A stretch of 64,000 nucleotides of DNA from assembly GCA_000697055.1 (NCBI GenBank), contig JNDT01002360.1, forward strand, positions 124,001 through 188,000, written 5' to 3'. Both the position numbers and the translations under genes were made by a program. Below the pieces are notes generated by a model. It was not told where the DNA came from, did no database searches, and saw nothing but the letters and a program-made list of their open reading frames with translations. Origin of the DNA: Saksenaea vasiformis B4078 (taxonomy: Eukaryota > Mucoromycota > Mucoromycetes > Mucorales > Saksenaeaceae). Each line of letters begins with the position of its first letter. Within the stretch, counting starts at the first letter, position 1. Of the stretch, positions 1 to 13,858 are shown piece by piece.

Positions 1-31
1 CTCTAACAATTATACCAACATGTGAATTTAG

Positions 32-1741
32 AGGTCTGATGAGCACTACAATATACGTAAATAGTCAACCTGTCACTTTCATATGAATAACTGAAATTTC
101 ACTTCAAAAGCTACCCGCGATTATTGATATGCAAGAAGCGCTTGACACGACACCAACGGCCATCAATGCATCATGTACGTATTGAACGATAAACGACGGA
201 AACTGATCTAGATTAGCTAGTGTCCGCAAATACTTTGACGACGGCCATATTCGTACGTATAAGTCTAATGACACGATTGGTTTTCTTACAAACAAGAGCA
301 GGCAATAATCTGGGGAACTCTAGGGGATACATTTGGTAATAGTACTTGATTTTCAAGGAGAAATGGACTCACATGAGCTTGTAAAGGACGAAGGCCGATG
401 TACCTTGTAGCCTTCCTCATCGGAACAGTCGGCTGTATTTGTTGTGCGCTTTCTTCTGACATCATTATGTTCATTGTATTCCGCGTTGTCAGTGCTGTTG
501 GGGCAGCTTGCGTAAGCTAATTTATTGTGGCGTCGCTGGTCCGTTCATCATGACATTATAGGCCTTGTCTGTAGGCGCAGGAACCGTCGCCGATATATTT
601 GAACCTTTTCAACAAGGAAGAGCGTTTGCCTTTTACAGTTGCGGCCCATTGCTCGGAACTGCGGTCGGGTATGTAACAGGTATTGCACCCGATCGACAGA
701 AGTAAATTCGTTAATTTTTTAGACCGGTCATTGGAGGCTACCTGAACCAAACGTGTGGTTGGCGAAGTATTTTATGGTTCCTTGCAATCTACTTGGGGTG
801 CATGTGGCTTTTTGTTCTATTTTTGGTACCAGAGACATGGAGACCTTCGGCCGGGTCGGAAAACAGAGAAAGGACACAAGTACAGAGTCGTTCTCGATAC
901 TGGGTGAATCCGCTATCATCTCTGTCCTTGCTCATGTTCCCTTGTATCTTTCTGCCTTCCTTTTTCACTGCTGTCATGTAAGTCATTATAATTATCATCA
1001 AATAATGACCCTCTTCTCGCCATCATCCTAGTAACTTTGTTTTCTATCTTTCTGACACAACAATTGCACGAGTATACCATGACCAATATCATTTTGAAAG
1101 CGGCACTGTTGGATTGTTCTACCTACCCTTGACATTTGGAACAATAGTCGGCTCTGTCGTCGGTGGTCGATTTTCGGACCGTTTGTATAGGAAACGCACT
1201 AAAGAACTCAACAACGGAGAAATCTTCCCAGAGATGCGGCTAGGGGGATGGGTGCTCTGGGGTTCAATCGTTTTACAGCTTCTTTCACTGGTGCAATATG
1301 GTTGGTGTGTTCAAATGAACGTTCACTGGGCTTACAGTATTGTCGGACAATTTTTGGGTAAGGGAGATCGTTAATACAGTAGTAGTTCTGATCATTGAAG
1401 CTTTGAATAGCGGGCGCGGCCTTGATAATACCTAGTATTATCATTTCAGCTTATATTATCGATTGCTTTCCAAAGCAAAGCGCATCGGCTATAGGTAATA
1501 CCAATGCAGAATTCCAGTGAAGTGAAACGTCTTTTTTCTTTTTTATCTAGCATGCTGTAATCTCGTAAAACTGGGTGGAGCTGGCCTAGGCTCTTTAGTT
1601 GCTTACGCTGCTATGGAAGGCCTCGGTAATGGCATGTTGTTTACACTCTGTGGTCTTTCAGTATGTATTTCATCTATTACAATACTTATTGTCAAAGTCA
1701 AAACCAAGGAATGGGCCGAGAAACGGAAAGACTCTGCTTGA
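32..1741 (+). CDS. MFS drug:H+ antiporter (DHA1/Qdr-like), copy 1, 5' partial
   Basis: Plasma-membrane-type major facilitator predicted to export drugs or small organics by proton antiport. The start lies left of the window: the first visible exon begins after an acceptor at 30-31 and reads GLMSTTIY. About ten further short exons follow, giving LPAIIDMQ (TM1-2 region), WGTLGDTFGRRP (MFS motif A), CGPLLGTAVGPVIGGYL (antiporter motif C), a central loop with VPETWRP, GGRFSDRLY, the block EMRLGGWVLWGS, and a last exon reading CCNLVKLGGAGLG to WAEKRKDSA and TGA. Exon borders were set by alignment with the two downstream copies, which keep the same intron positions. No frameshift or premature stop is seen. 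It is the first member of a direct tandem array. Substrate cannot be told from sequence. The DHA1 family call is firm; Qdr-like is inference from the SASVTA-type C-terminal block. Confidence 0.85.
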
Positions 1742-2117
1742 TTGCCAGAATGTTCAAAAAAATAAAATATATATACATATTAGTGTAGAGACATCGTCGT
1801 TATAAGGTGGGACGGTTATAATGGGGAAGCTCTATTGTTAGATTCAACTACCCCTTGACGCAGACTCACTACTGAAAGCTGTCTGTAACCATATAAGTAA
1901 ACCTTGGAGTGCATAGCTAGCCTTTGGCAGACTCGAACTTATCTTCTGACTTTTTACGTTTAACTCGACAAAGCTGCTGCATCCCAAGGCAAATCTGTGA
2001 AAACCCCAACCGTGTGTGTGTGACTGAAGAGCTTTTCTGAGCGATAATATTTCCTCTGGCCGACACGGACTGCGGCTGTCTTTATGCCGAGGCAAGATTT
2101 CCTACGTATTCCGCTTA

Positions 2118-2508
2118 CTTTCAGATTCAAAAAGAAGGAATGACCGATAAGAAAGAGAATCTTGCTTAATCTCCAGATTCTTCCCGAAAAATGAAAAAGG
2201 AAGACATGGTAAGTAGCAAAGAAGGAAGGTGGTATAATGGAAAGATTTTGTGTAATTACTCCTTTACTTTTCTGGAAACGTCTGCCTGTGATCTCTACCT
2301 GCAGTGTGCTGTTTGATTTATCTTATTGCCTTCCCAGAGCCTGAAGTACAGTTGCCTTAATCTAGCTAAAACGTACAGGTCCGACAATCCAGATTCATGT
2401 ACTATTCTTTCATGTTCTTTATATATGTACATCTTGTGCGAGAAGTATGATTATGAGAGCTCATTTAATCGCATTTGTAATGGCATGCGACACTTGAAGT
2501 TCATTTAG
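2118..2508 (+). pseudogene. Relic of a fourth MFS copy: 3' coding end plus its 3' flank
   Basis: Positions 2118-2170 match the last codons of the neighbouring transporters: FKKKEW aligns with the KTKEWAEKRK end, but the reading frame is broken by a stop directly after GGAATG. The next 330 bases align with the 3' flank of copy 2 (5402-5680). Shared landmarks are TAATGGAAAG, TTATTGCCTTCCCAG versus TTATTGTCTATTGCTCTCCAG, and CGCATTTGTAATGGCATGC versus CGCATTTGTAACGGCATGC. This therefore looks like the surviving tail of a further array member after deletion of its body. It is non-functional. The alignment was made by eye. Confidence 0.6.
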
Positions 2509-3368
2509 AAAAGCTAACCCTTGACCTATGTCATTGCGCATCAAGCGATGTTTATGCTCAACCACAGCGCTTCAAATAGGCCGTGTCAAAACAAAAACTG
2601 AGAACCCAGAGAAAATGTATATATCTGGGCATTGAAAAGGCAGACATGCCGGTTATTTCCTGCATTATTCGTCCGCAAATGAGGACCGTGACACGCACAT
2701 GTTGGAGGGACGTGTTAGCCTGTCCAGGAAACCAACGGATGGTCGTGCGCCTGACCTTACGGTATATCTGGCTTCTTATTTCGGTATGACTGCTAATGGC
2801 TCCTCTCATCTTTTTCCATAACATTACCTCCCATACCTATGAATAGTGTTAGCGTCAATTTGGGTATTAAAGAAATGATAAATAAATAGAACATACTATC
2901 TAACGCGGTATCGTACCGACTGATTGTTCCTCATAGGTTGCTCCTACCTGGCAGTCTGCAACATTAAAAAATGCAACTTTCGTATCTCACGTAGCATTCA
3001 TAATGCATTAGGGTTATTTATGCGGGCTACATTGTAGTATGCGGGGAAACGGCATGTGAGTACATGAAGGTTGTCAAATCAAAGCAAAATGGATCATTCA
3101 TTTCCTTCGAGATGTATTGACATAGTTATATCATTGTTAATAGACATCAGCGGTAATTCTATCGAAGTCGCTGTCGCTTCAACGATAAGTTAAAGCACCA
3201 TGATCAAACGGTACTTGATTCGATTATCGGCCAATTTCCTTGCAGCCGTGTGTATATATCATGAATGCCGATGCTTACCTAAAAGGCTCAGAGATCCGCA
3301 CAGAAATACAATTGTTTTTATATAAACCGACACTCTTCGCGTGTACTCTCTTTTATTTTACTTTTGGT
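2509..3368. other. Intergenic, 5' region of MFS copy 2
   Basis: No supported gene. The stretch holds only short open frames without recognisable domains. The segment just before 3369 is the probable promoter and 5' UTR of transporter copy 2. An upstream in-frame ATG at 3261 is an alternative start for that gene. Confidence 0.5.
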
Positions 3369-5401
3369 ATGACTGAACGTTTGGAGGCGGAGATCTGCCC
3401 AACAACAGAGAATGCAGTGTTTACACAAGATGATGAACGGCGAGCTATAAATCGTAAAGCATGGACCAACTATACTGAAGTGTCAGAGGAAAACCCAAAC
3501 AAGCTCAGGTGCTGCTTACAGTTGCCCTGCTTATCTGTTTGCAGCAATGACAACAAGATAGATCCACGATCCTACAGCGAAACAAAAAAATATGCCATCC
3601 TACTTGTTGTTTCAGCAGCTGGCATGATGTAAGCTGAGAGCTGACTTTTTTCTTAAAAATAAGAGATGTAACCATGTAAACTTAGAGGCCTCATGGAAGC
3701 TACGATATATGTAATTAATTTCGATGTGCCATCATCGAATGAGTAACCAAGGCTTTACTTCAAAAGTTACCGGCGATCATTGACATACAAAGGACGTTTA
3801 ACACCACGCCAATAGCAGTGAATTCATCACGTAAAAGATGGATGCCAAATATAAACAACTAACATATTGTTATTAGTGTCAGCATCTACGTTTGTAGCTG
3901 CTGTGTTTGTATGTATATAAGTACTGTGAACAACGCTACTTTTCTTATGAATACGTTTTAGCCTATGTTATGGGGGTATTTAGGGGATACGCTTGGTAAC
4001 AGTTCTTGGTTCTCCGAGGAAGAAACAAGCTAACCTGATATTATTATAAAGGACGAAAACCGGTGTATCTTATAGCCTTCTTCATCGGAATCATAGGCTA
4101 TGTTTGCTCTGCAGTATCTGTTAATATAGCTATGTTCATTGTATTCTGTACTATCAGTGCTGCTGGAACATCTTGCGTAGGCCGATCTTTGTCATGGCGT
4201 TAATTCCCATTCTGATACGCATATAGACCATGTCAACAGGCGCAGGAATAATCTCGGATATCTTCGAACCCGTCCAGCAAGGACGAGCATTTGGTATTTA
4301 CAGCTGTGGTCCATTACTTGGTGCTGCGGTTGGGTATATATGCCACCAGGCATTGCAATGACGTAAGTTAATGGTTTTGTCAGACCTGCCATTGGAGGCT
4401 ACCTGAACCAATTGTTTGGATGGCGGAGCATCTTATGGTTTCTTGCAATCTACATCGGGTGCATCTGGCTGGCTATCCTATTGTTGGTACCTGAGACGTG
4501 GAGACCTCTGTCAGTGTCGTTGCCAAGTGGAAACGAAATGGAGACACAAGTGCAGCGAAGGTCTCGGGGGTGGATGAGTTTCTTGTCGCCTCTGGTATTG
4601 CTCAAGTTCCCTAGTGTCTTTCTGTCTTCTCTTTATGTTGCTATAACGTAAGTTATCATTCCTCTGATCAAATATATAACCGTCTGTATATATGCACCTA
4701 GCTACTTTACCTTTGTTCTTTCCGACATGACGACTACACGAGTATACCAGGATCAGTACCATCTTGATACTGGTACTGTTGGGCTGCTCTATTTGCCGAT
4801 GACCTTTGGAACGGTGATTGGTTCCATAGGCATTGGCCGATATTCGGATAATTTGTACAGTCAGCGTATCAAGACGGCTAACGGTGGAGAAATTTACCCA
4901 GAGATGCGATTAGGCGGATGGGCGCTCTGGGGATCAATTGTTTTACAGTGGATTTCGTTGATGGAGTATGGTTGGTGTGTTCAAACAAATGTTCACTGGG
5001 GTTATAGTCTTGTCGGGCAATTTTTTGGTAAAGGAGGATTTTGTTGGCTGCACTAATCATCGAAACTTTGATTAGCTGGTTTGAGCTTAATAGTACCTTC
5101 AACTGTCATCTCAGCTTACCTCGTAGACTGCTTTCCAGATCAAAGTGCATCTGTTACAGGTAACAAAGAAGTCGGACAATTGTCATGGGCTATAAAGTAC
5201 CTGTTTCTAGCATGTGACAACTTTCAAAGGCTAGTCGCTTCTGGTATCTCGTCATTAGTTGCGTATGATGCTATGGAAGCTCTTGGAAATGGTATCATGT
5301 TTACTGTCTTCGGTGGTGTGGTGTGCCTTGGGTCTGTCACGTTACTTATTATCAAATTAAAAACGAAGGAATGGGCAGAGAAGCGAAAAGCACTCACTTA
5401 G
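3369..5401 (+). CDS. MFS drug:H+ antiporter (DHA1/Qdr-like), copy 2, complete
   Basis: Complete member of the tandem transporter array and the best template for it. The start ATG at 3369 opens a hydrophilic N-terminus (MTERLEAEICPTTEN...) leading to DPRSYSETKKYAILLVV (TM1). Exons then read AGM-IGLMEATIY, LPAIIDIQRTFNTTPIAVNS, LSASTFVAAVF, PMLWGYLGDTLG-RRKP (motif A), CGPLLGAAVG-PAIGGYLNQ (motif C, split by an intron), a central loop, TTTRVYQDQYHL, EMRLGGWALWGS, AYLVDCFPDQSASVTA and a last TM ending WAEKRKALT. About eleven exons are separated by 45-80 nt introns, all GT-AG. The stop TAG at 5399-5401 is followed by an A14 run. Predicted function is proton-driven efflux at the plasma membrane; the substrate is unknown. 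An upstream in-frame ATG at 3261 could extend the protein by 36 residues. Confidence 0.88.
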
Positions 5402-7211
5402 TTGTCAAACTCGTCCAAAAAAAAAAAAAAGAAAGCCGGAAGCATAGTAGTGCAGCAAAGTTATCATTGTGAGGGAGGCAGACGTAATGGAAAGTCGTTG
5501 TATCCTTATCATTAATCATTCCTTAGTAATATCTATCCAGGTTCTATACACATAATTGTATTATATGCTTTTACCTTATTGTCTATTGCTCTCCAGTTAC
5601 GAACGACGTGTCTGATTTCTCTATAGCATTGTCTGAGCGCATTTGTAACGGCATGCAATGCCATAAATTTAAGCACCTGTCATGGAATCAAACGTCTAGC
5701 GAGCTTTAGATTAGGCTTGCACTCAATTTACTGCAGCTCAATGATTATGCACAAAGTCTTGCAAATTTACATCGACCTAGTATCCGCTTGTTGCAACGCA
5801 CAGCTATGCTTAATGCATAGCAAAAAGAAAGTCGTCGTGTTTATGGAATTATTAGTTATTACTTTTTATCAGGAAAATGTCAGATTCCGAAGAGAGCACC
5901 AGAGGTTTGACTTTAGACCTCGAGTTTACAAGATGTAGTTGCTATTTTCAGAGTATAATGTCCAAAACTGGTATTTGTATGCACCAAATTTGGACTCTTG
6001 AGTTTTTCATTTGTTGAAATCGTGGGTGGTAAGCACGTAGACTGAGATTGCAATGAAAATCAAACTGGTTTGTCTCAAAATAGTAGGGTATTTGTACAAT
6101 TTGGTTAAGTTGACGTATTTCAGGGAAACGGAGGAGTTAATAAGAAGCAGATCGTTGGGTTGCTTTTGTTGGACAAAGAGCTGTTAATCCGCATTTTCTT
6201 TTGTCCTACTGTCGTCGTCTGCTATTCTGCGAGACCCAGTATCGCAGTCCAGCTTTAGCAAGTCACTACATTTGTTTCGAGCAATATCATTTTCTACTAA
6301 GTTACTGTGAAGGAGAGGAAATGCCTTCACTGTATACTATTTCCTAAGATTAATGTCGCTCCGCCGTCAATTATGAAGTCGCGGGTTGACAAAAGTAGAA
6401 GTCGTATATCCCCAGAAATGATTAGTCAATTTCTTTCACAAAGAGGGCCAGGATCATGCTGTTCATAACCGTTGCTGTCCTGAACCTATGAACTATGTTG
6501 TTGATGAGAAAATGTATTTGCTTGATATATAAAACCCAGATAAATACATAGTACACTGTGTGTAATGTGTTAGACAATGATCGTGAAGTGTCTTTGAGCG
6601 GCGTGCAATCTTTTCTTTTTTTACAATTTTTCGAACAAAACCCGTGACGTGATGATATGAGATGGCGGCCCTCGCAATGTGGTGAAAACAGCTTTGCGTA
6701 AGTAGATCAACAGGAAATGGTTGAAAATAAATACTCATTTTTCCGCTTTCATTTTTTACATATTCCTTGGTCTACTTATTCTATATCTGCGACATCATTC
6801 TGTTTTGTTTTGCGACATCTATTTCCAATAAAGTGTATATGCGAGAAATAGGTAATGTGAACGCACATATGAAAAAAAAGAAAAAGTAAAATGGAAAGGC
6901 CAAAAGCTTGCCAATGTCCTGTCTCAAGATCCACTGGATAGCAACATGAAATTGTATGGAAAGAAAGTCAGCTGCGCTCTTATAGTATACACTGCTAAGT
7001 TCTCCATCACCTGCGGTGATAAATGGAAATAACACGTGAACAACCTACGTTTGCAATGCTGGTTGCCAATTTTCTTGGAGGTATATGTATGCCGTAAGTC
7101 TCGATATCGTTCTCCGAACGACAAACGACGAAAAAGCATAAATGGAATTCTTCCCTATTTGCATATAGATCGCTATCTTCCCCACATCTACTTTTGCTTT
7201 TCCAATTTGAC
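5402..7211. other. Intergenic between MFS copies 2 and 3
   Basis: No supported gene. The first 280 bases are paralogous to 2180-2508 (see the relic). The rest is AT-rich with only short frames lacking recognisable domains. It should contain the copy 3 promoter. Confidence 0.5.
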
Positions 7212-9200
7212 ATGGCTGGATGCATAGATAAGGAAAACTGCCTGGTACCAGAAAATGTAGAAGAACAACCGATTATATACATTATAATAGTTGTATTAAC
7301 AACGTCCCAAAGTCAGAAGTCGACACGAAGAAATTACGACGCTGTGTGCAGTGGTCTGGTCTATCTATTTGTAGCGATGATAAAGAGGTAGACCCACGAT
7401 CCTACAGCAAAGCGAAAAAGTACACCATTTTGTCAGTTATTTCGGCAGCTAGCATGATGTAGGTTGAAAACCATCTCAACAGCGATCTAAACCTGTAAAT
7501 TTAGAGATCTAATGAGTGTTACAATATATGTAATTGATTCCGATGCACTATCATCATATGAATAACTAGAGATTTTACTTCAACAGCTACCTGCAATTAT
7601 TGATATGCAAGACTCGTTCCATACTACACCAATAGCAATCAATTCGTCATGTAGGTAATGGACGGTAACGAGAAAAAGAAAGTTAACATTTTGTGCTTAG
7701 TGTCTGCATCTATTTTCATCTCTGCTGCTTTTGTATGTATATGAGCGTTGGTATGACACACCACTTAAAGTGTCTTTAGTCAATATTATGGGGAATACTA
7801 GGGGATACGTTTGGTAATAGTCCTTGACTCTCAAGGAAATATCCGCTAACCTAATCTCGTAAAGGCCGAAGACCAGCATATCTTGTAGCCTTCTTGATTG
7901 CAACGATTGGCTTTGCTTGTTCTGCAGTATCTCTGAATATCGTCATGTTCATCACCCTCCGTACTGTCAGCGCTATTGGAACATCCTGTGTACGTCAGAC
8001 CATATCCTATTGCTAACACTCTTTCTGATCCATATGCAGGCCCTGTCAGTAGGCGCAGGAATAATCTCGGATATCTTTGAGCCTGTTCAGCAAGGACGAG
8101 CATTTGCATTGTACAGCTGCGGCCCATTTCTTGGTCCAGCAATTGGGTACATAGATAGTATTATGGAAAATTAGACTAACTGTACATCAGACCTGTCATT
8201 GGAGGCTATTTGAACCAATTACTTGGTTGGCGAAGCATTTTATGGTTTCTTGCAATCTACTTGGGGTGCATGTGGTTATCTATCTTCCTTTTGATACCAG
8301 AGACAAGAAATCATTCGACGGTATTACCAACGGCTGGAAACGAAATAGAAGCGCAAATTTGTAAACGCTCCCGATATTGCATGAATCCGCTATCGCCTCT
8401 GGCATTGCTCAGATTTCCTAATGTCCTCTTGTGTTGCCTTTTTACTGCGGTTATGTAAGTTATAATCTGTATGAATGATCCAGTATATAACTCGAGGCAT
8501 AATCCTAGTAAATTTACCTTTATTGTTTCCGACACAACAACTACACGAGTGTATCAAGACCAATATCATCTTGACAGTGGTACTGTTGGACTGACCTATC
8601 TGCCAATGTCTGTCGCAACGGCAATTGGTGCCGTCGCTATCGGCCGCTATTCGGATAATTTGTACAGCCAGCGTATCAAGTTAGCTAACAACGAAAAAAT
8701 TAACCCAGAGATGCGGTTAGGTGGGTGGGGTCTCTGGGGTTCACTTCTTTTACAGTGGGTTTCATTGATGGAATATGGTTGGTGTGTCCAGACAAATGTC
8801 CACTGGGGTTATAGCCTTGTTGGGCAATTTTTCGGTAAGAAAGTTTTTCATAGCAGTACTGATCGTCAGAACCGTGATTAGCTGGTCTCGGCTTAATAGC
8901 ACCTTCGGTTGTTATCTCAGCTTACCTCATAGATTGTTTTCCCGATAAAAGCGCGTCTGTTACAGGTAACAAGAAAGCATGATTTTTGTCAGCATAATAA
9001 ATAACCGATCCTCTTTGTTCGTAGCATGTGCCAATTTTCTCATGGCAGTGGCTACCGGTACGGGTTCTTTGGTTGCATACGATGCTATGGAAAAACTTGG
9101 AAATGGTGTACTATTCACAGTACTCGGTGGTGCGGTGTGCCTTGCGTCTACCACATTATTAGTTATCAAATCCAAAACCCAGAAATGGGCCGATAAATGA
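7212..9200 (+). CDS. MFS drug:H+ antiporter (DHA1/Qdr-like), copy 3; 5' end disturbed
   Basis: Third array member. From about 7280 the coding sequence is intact and co-linear with copy 2: the VDPRSYSKAKKYTIL start of TM1, LMSVTIY, LPAIIDMQ, ILWGILGDTFG-RRPAYL (motif A), CGPFLGPAIG-PVIGGYLNQ (motif C), TTTRVYQDQYHLDSG, EMRLGGWGLWGS, AYLIDCFPDKSASVTA, CANFLMAVATG and WADK, with TGA at 9198-9200. The 5' end is odd. The only plausible ATG (7212, MAGCIDKENCLVPENVEEQ) aligns with the copy 2 N-terminus but is in a different frame from the body. The body frame itself runs into TAA near 7225. Either a small indel has broken the start or an unrecognised intron joins the frames. If the start is lost, this copy is a pseudogene with an otherwise conserved body. 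Confidence 0.75.
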
Positions 9201-11429
9201 AAAGGTTCTATTTGATTGTCAAATTCCTCCAAAAAAAAAAAGGAAAAAAGGAATATTACTGTAGCAGATGTATCACTGTGAGCGGCTATATCGCAAGGAA
9301 AACTGCCATCCTGTTGCATGCAAAGTGATAAGCAGGCTTGGCAATGTTACTACATTGAGAGCAATTTCCCATGACGTTTGCTATTAATTGTAGATGTAGC
9401 AAATGAGTTGAACACCGAAACTACAATGCCTAAGAGGCAGGTGTCTTTGCTGCGCCCTCAATTTTCTACATCTCATGCTTCCAGACACTACGTGATGAGG
9501 TGGAATGATGTCTTCGTCTTACACATGTTTCTGCCACCGTGGATGAAGTATACAAGATTATCTTGCGTACAGTAAAACATGCAGTGCTGTACGTTATACA
9601 CAAGGAAATCTGTCCACACTGTTCCCTACAGATGATTTTCGAAATTACCTCGCTATTTTTTTTTCAACTATAGTCAGAGTGCGCCGTTAACGAGAAAAAG
9701 TTGGGGCAACTGGCGTACCTATTTCATGAACAGTATAAAACGATGTAGGTACCCAAGTCAATTCTCATCCTATTAAGGTTTCTCCCTTTCCTATATAACA
9801 GGAATTACTGGTGCGATGATACTTTTGTTGTCGCACTGGCAGTATAAACACAAGATGCACAAAAGCGATTTAAATTTGATCTGCGTTAGCACCTTGTGCT
9901 ATGGATGCACATGTATCTACCACAAGCTCATATGAAAGATAGCAATCGGTTCTTACTAAAATATACAGTGGTACTCCGTCCGTCGTAAAAGTGAAAGGGA
10001 GAAACAGAAAGTTGCCGTTGAGGAGCCGCGACATTGATCACAAATCTTTGCGCAAAAAGCTTGCCAACTATGTCTTCTTGGGCGCTGGTCTCAGTTAGAC
10101 GATCTTTTCCAACCATATGGCCAACTGCCATCCTCAGGACGTTCTGCATTACAACACTGGGGTCTATTATCACTTTACAGCGGATGATCGTGGGGGAAGA
10201 CGGCTCACAACCAAGTGGTGAGCTCAACGTGACTCAATTTGTCTACTGCTTTCCCAAAACTCGGAAACCACTTCATGGATCTACCGCGCTTTTACAAGGT
10301 GAAATGCAGATATGCTTACAAATACAGATAATTACATATAGAATGCATGATTACATCATGGGAAGGGGATCTGTCACCCGTGGAAAGAATGTCAGCTATT
10401 TGCTTTAGGTAATCGGGGTGACAAGCAGGAATGAATACTACAAAAATGGATGACAAAGCCCTCACTCATTCTATTTATTGACAAGCATCCGATTGTAATG
10501 CAGATATTTATCTCTGAATACGTTTATACAAAGTCAACAGGTTAATATCCTTGAAACTGGGAGCATGAAAAAGAAAAACGACAAATCGAGGACGCCTGTC
10601 TCAGAAATAAGTGCTTTGATGATCTCAAAGCATGATGATTATTTTGCTATTGGCTATCGATTTAGGAAGATAAGCGCTGAGTCCTAAGAGCTGCTATACA
10701 ATGGACAATTTTGTTTGAATTGAACAAGACGGTGCTTACTTAATCAGGATTAGGTAACATCCTCACTGAGGCGGTAGTTGCAAGAAGGAAGGACCCCGAT
10801 GTACCCAAACATCCATCTAAAATAAACTCCTTTGTTAACGTCGCCGTCGCAACATAAATGGAAATGACATATCGTCATTCAATGAATGATAATGATATAA
10901 CGTTCTGCCGTCGATCATGACGGCATTGAATGATACATGTTATTACATAGCAGTGAAATTTTAAATATGCCAATTTACCATGCCACCTTATCGTCCTTGA
11001 GCCCCGAATATGTCTGTCCGTTGTGTTAGGGAACGTTCTTCCAGTCCAGTTGTTCCATTTTTTTTTTTTTGCAAATCAACGTGATAGTTATGGAAGTTTG
11101 TCAAGTCGGGCGGATAGGTCAAAAGGCGGCTTTTATAACGCGCTCAGCGACTTGAATATTGTGATTCTAATGCAGCAGATCAAAGAATGTCTTTTACGTC
11201 ACCAACGATCGAAGGAGATGGATGAGGCGACACGTATATCGTTACAATCGTAGAAGCACTCTGATGAATTGCTTTGATGTAGTGTGTTTTCTAAATGCAG
11301 TCAAGGTGTCACTAATAGGTTGGATTTGCATTACGCGCCTTTTTATTTGACGCTATCTTCAGTGCGCTTAAGAACAGTCACCAGGAAAACAGGCAGGTAT
11401 CGAGTACCTTTTTGCTCTTTTCGTTCTAT
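9201..11429. other. Intergenic, no recognised gene
   Basis: 2.2 kb without a supported gene. Open frames at 10034-10408 (+) and 9928-10227 (-) overlap in antisense and show no domain. A 76-residue frame at 11023-11253 (+) ends in a plausible helical stretch (NALSDLNIVILMQQIKECL) and could be the end of a small gene, but no start or upstream exon could be fixed. The last 200 bases should hold the MED18 promoter. Confidence 0.4.
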
Positions 11430-12196
11430 ATGGCCTCGTATGAATGTAGTTTACATGGTCTTGTAGTCGGGGAAGATCAGAAGACGGCATTAATTCAGCG
11501 ACTTGTGGGGATTTGCGGCAATGATTCGTTGATGGATCTATACGAACATGAAATGATATTCACACCAACCGGTACTGTCCGTTTTTGACAAGAGTCTCTC
11601 ACACTCATGCAACAGAATTCAGTACAAACACCTGTGGGACCTGCACGCAATGACGATGTTGTATTACGCCTGCAGTCTCGTATACGTCTGGAACAAGAGA
11701 AAAGTCTTAAACATCGGCAATGGTAGTTACCATCATGTGCTACCGACCGTTCGGACTTCATGGTTGCTTCTAGGTATCTCTGTTCACAAGGACCTCCTGA
11801 GCCGCAAAGAGGAAGAGCAGTCAACGTGCGACCAAGCACCTGTGTTCAATTGAATGGTGACGTTTTTCGATTCATGAAGTCCTTGGGCTATAGCTACTCC
11901 TTTGAGATCGTACGGAAAGGTTGCTTGATAGCATACGAAAGACATATCAAAATCACCATTACACAACTGTACAAGGTTTGGAAAGAAAGAAAAGAAAGGA
12001 AAGGAAAAAAACAATATGTCGACGCTTTTTTTTTTTTTGCTTGTAGCTGAAAACCAAGGTGGATATTACTTCGGCTGTCCCTGTACAAAGTGAAGATCTA
12101 TGGGTGGTCGAAGTTACATCTATACCCGTGACGCAGGAGCAAGTCAACCAGATGGCTGAACAGTTGATCAAATTTAGAACATTACTCAACGGGTAA
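11430..12196 (+). CDS. MED18: Mediator subunit Med18
   Basis: Predicted 197-residue Med18, a head-module subunit of Mediator that contacts RNA polymerase II and Med20. Four exons join in phase: 11430-11571, 11623-11722, 11774-11975 and 12047-12196 (stop TAA). The N-terminus MASYECSLHGLVVGEDQ with LIQRLVGICGN and YEHEMIFTP matches the first strand and helix of the Med18 fold. The middle gives RLQSRIRLEQEK. The C-terminal half, FRFMKSLGYSYSFEIVRKGC followed by HIKITITQLYK, then LWVVEVTSIPVT and MAEQLIKFRTLLNG, fits the family end, where human Med18 has a similar 'FVxSLGF..DYE.V.KG' block. Length is close to the usual 200-210 residues. Introns are 51, 51 and 71 nt; the last carries a T13 tract before TAG. 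No single reading frame exceeds about 100 codons, so unspliced scanning would miss this gene. Identification rests on recalled family motifs. Confidence 0.82.
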
Positions 12197-12412
12197 ACAG
12201 ATAGCTAACCGTTCCGGACCAGTCAGTAGTTGACAGTGTTTTAGGATTGTGGAACTTGAATATGTGGATACAAGAGCGTTGCAAAACAAGGTTCATTACA
12301 CCACTTAGGTGCAACCGTTTTTTTAGTTCAGAAAAAAAAATCTGCTTTATTTGTAACAAAATAACCTAAAAGGATATTTTTTTCTTTCAATCCGAATGGC
12401 CGCGACTCATGT

Positions 12413-13858
<1,446 letters not shown>

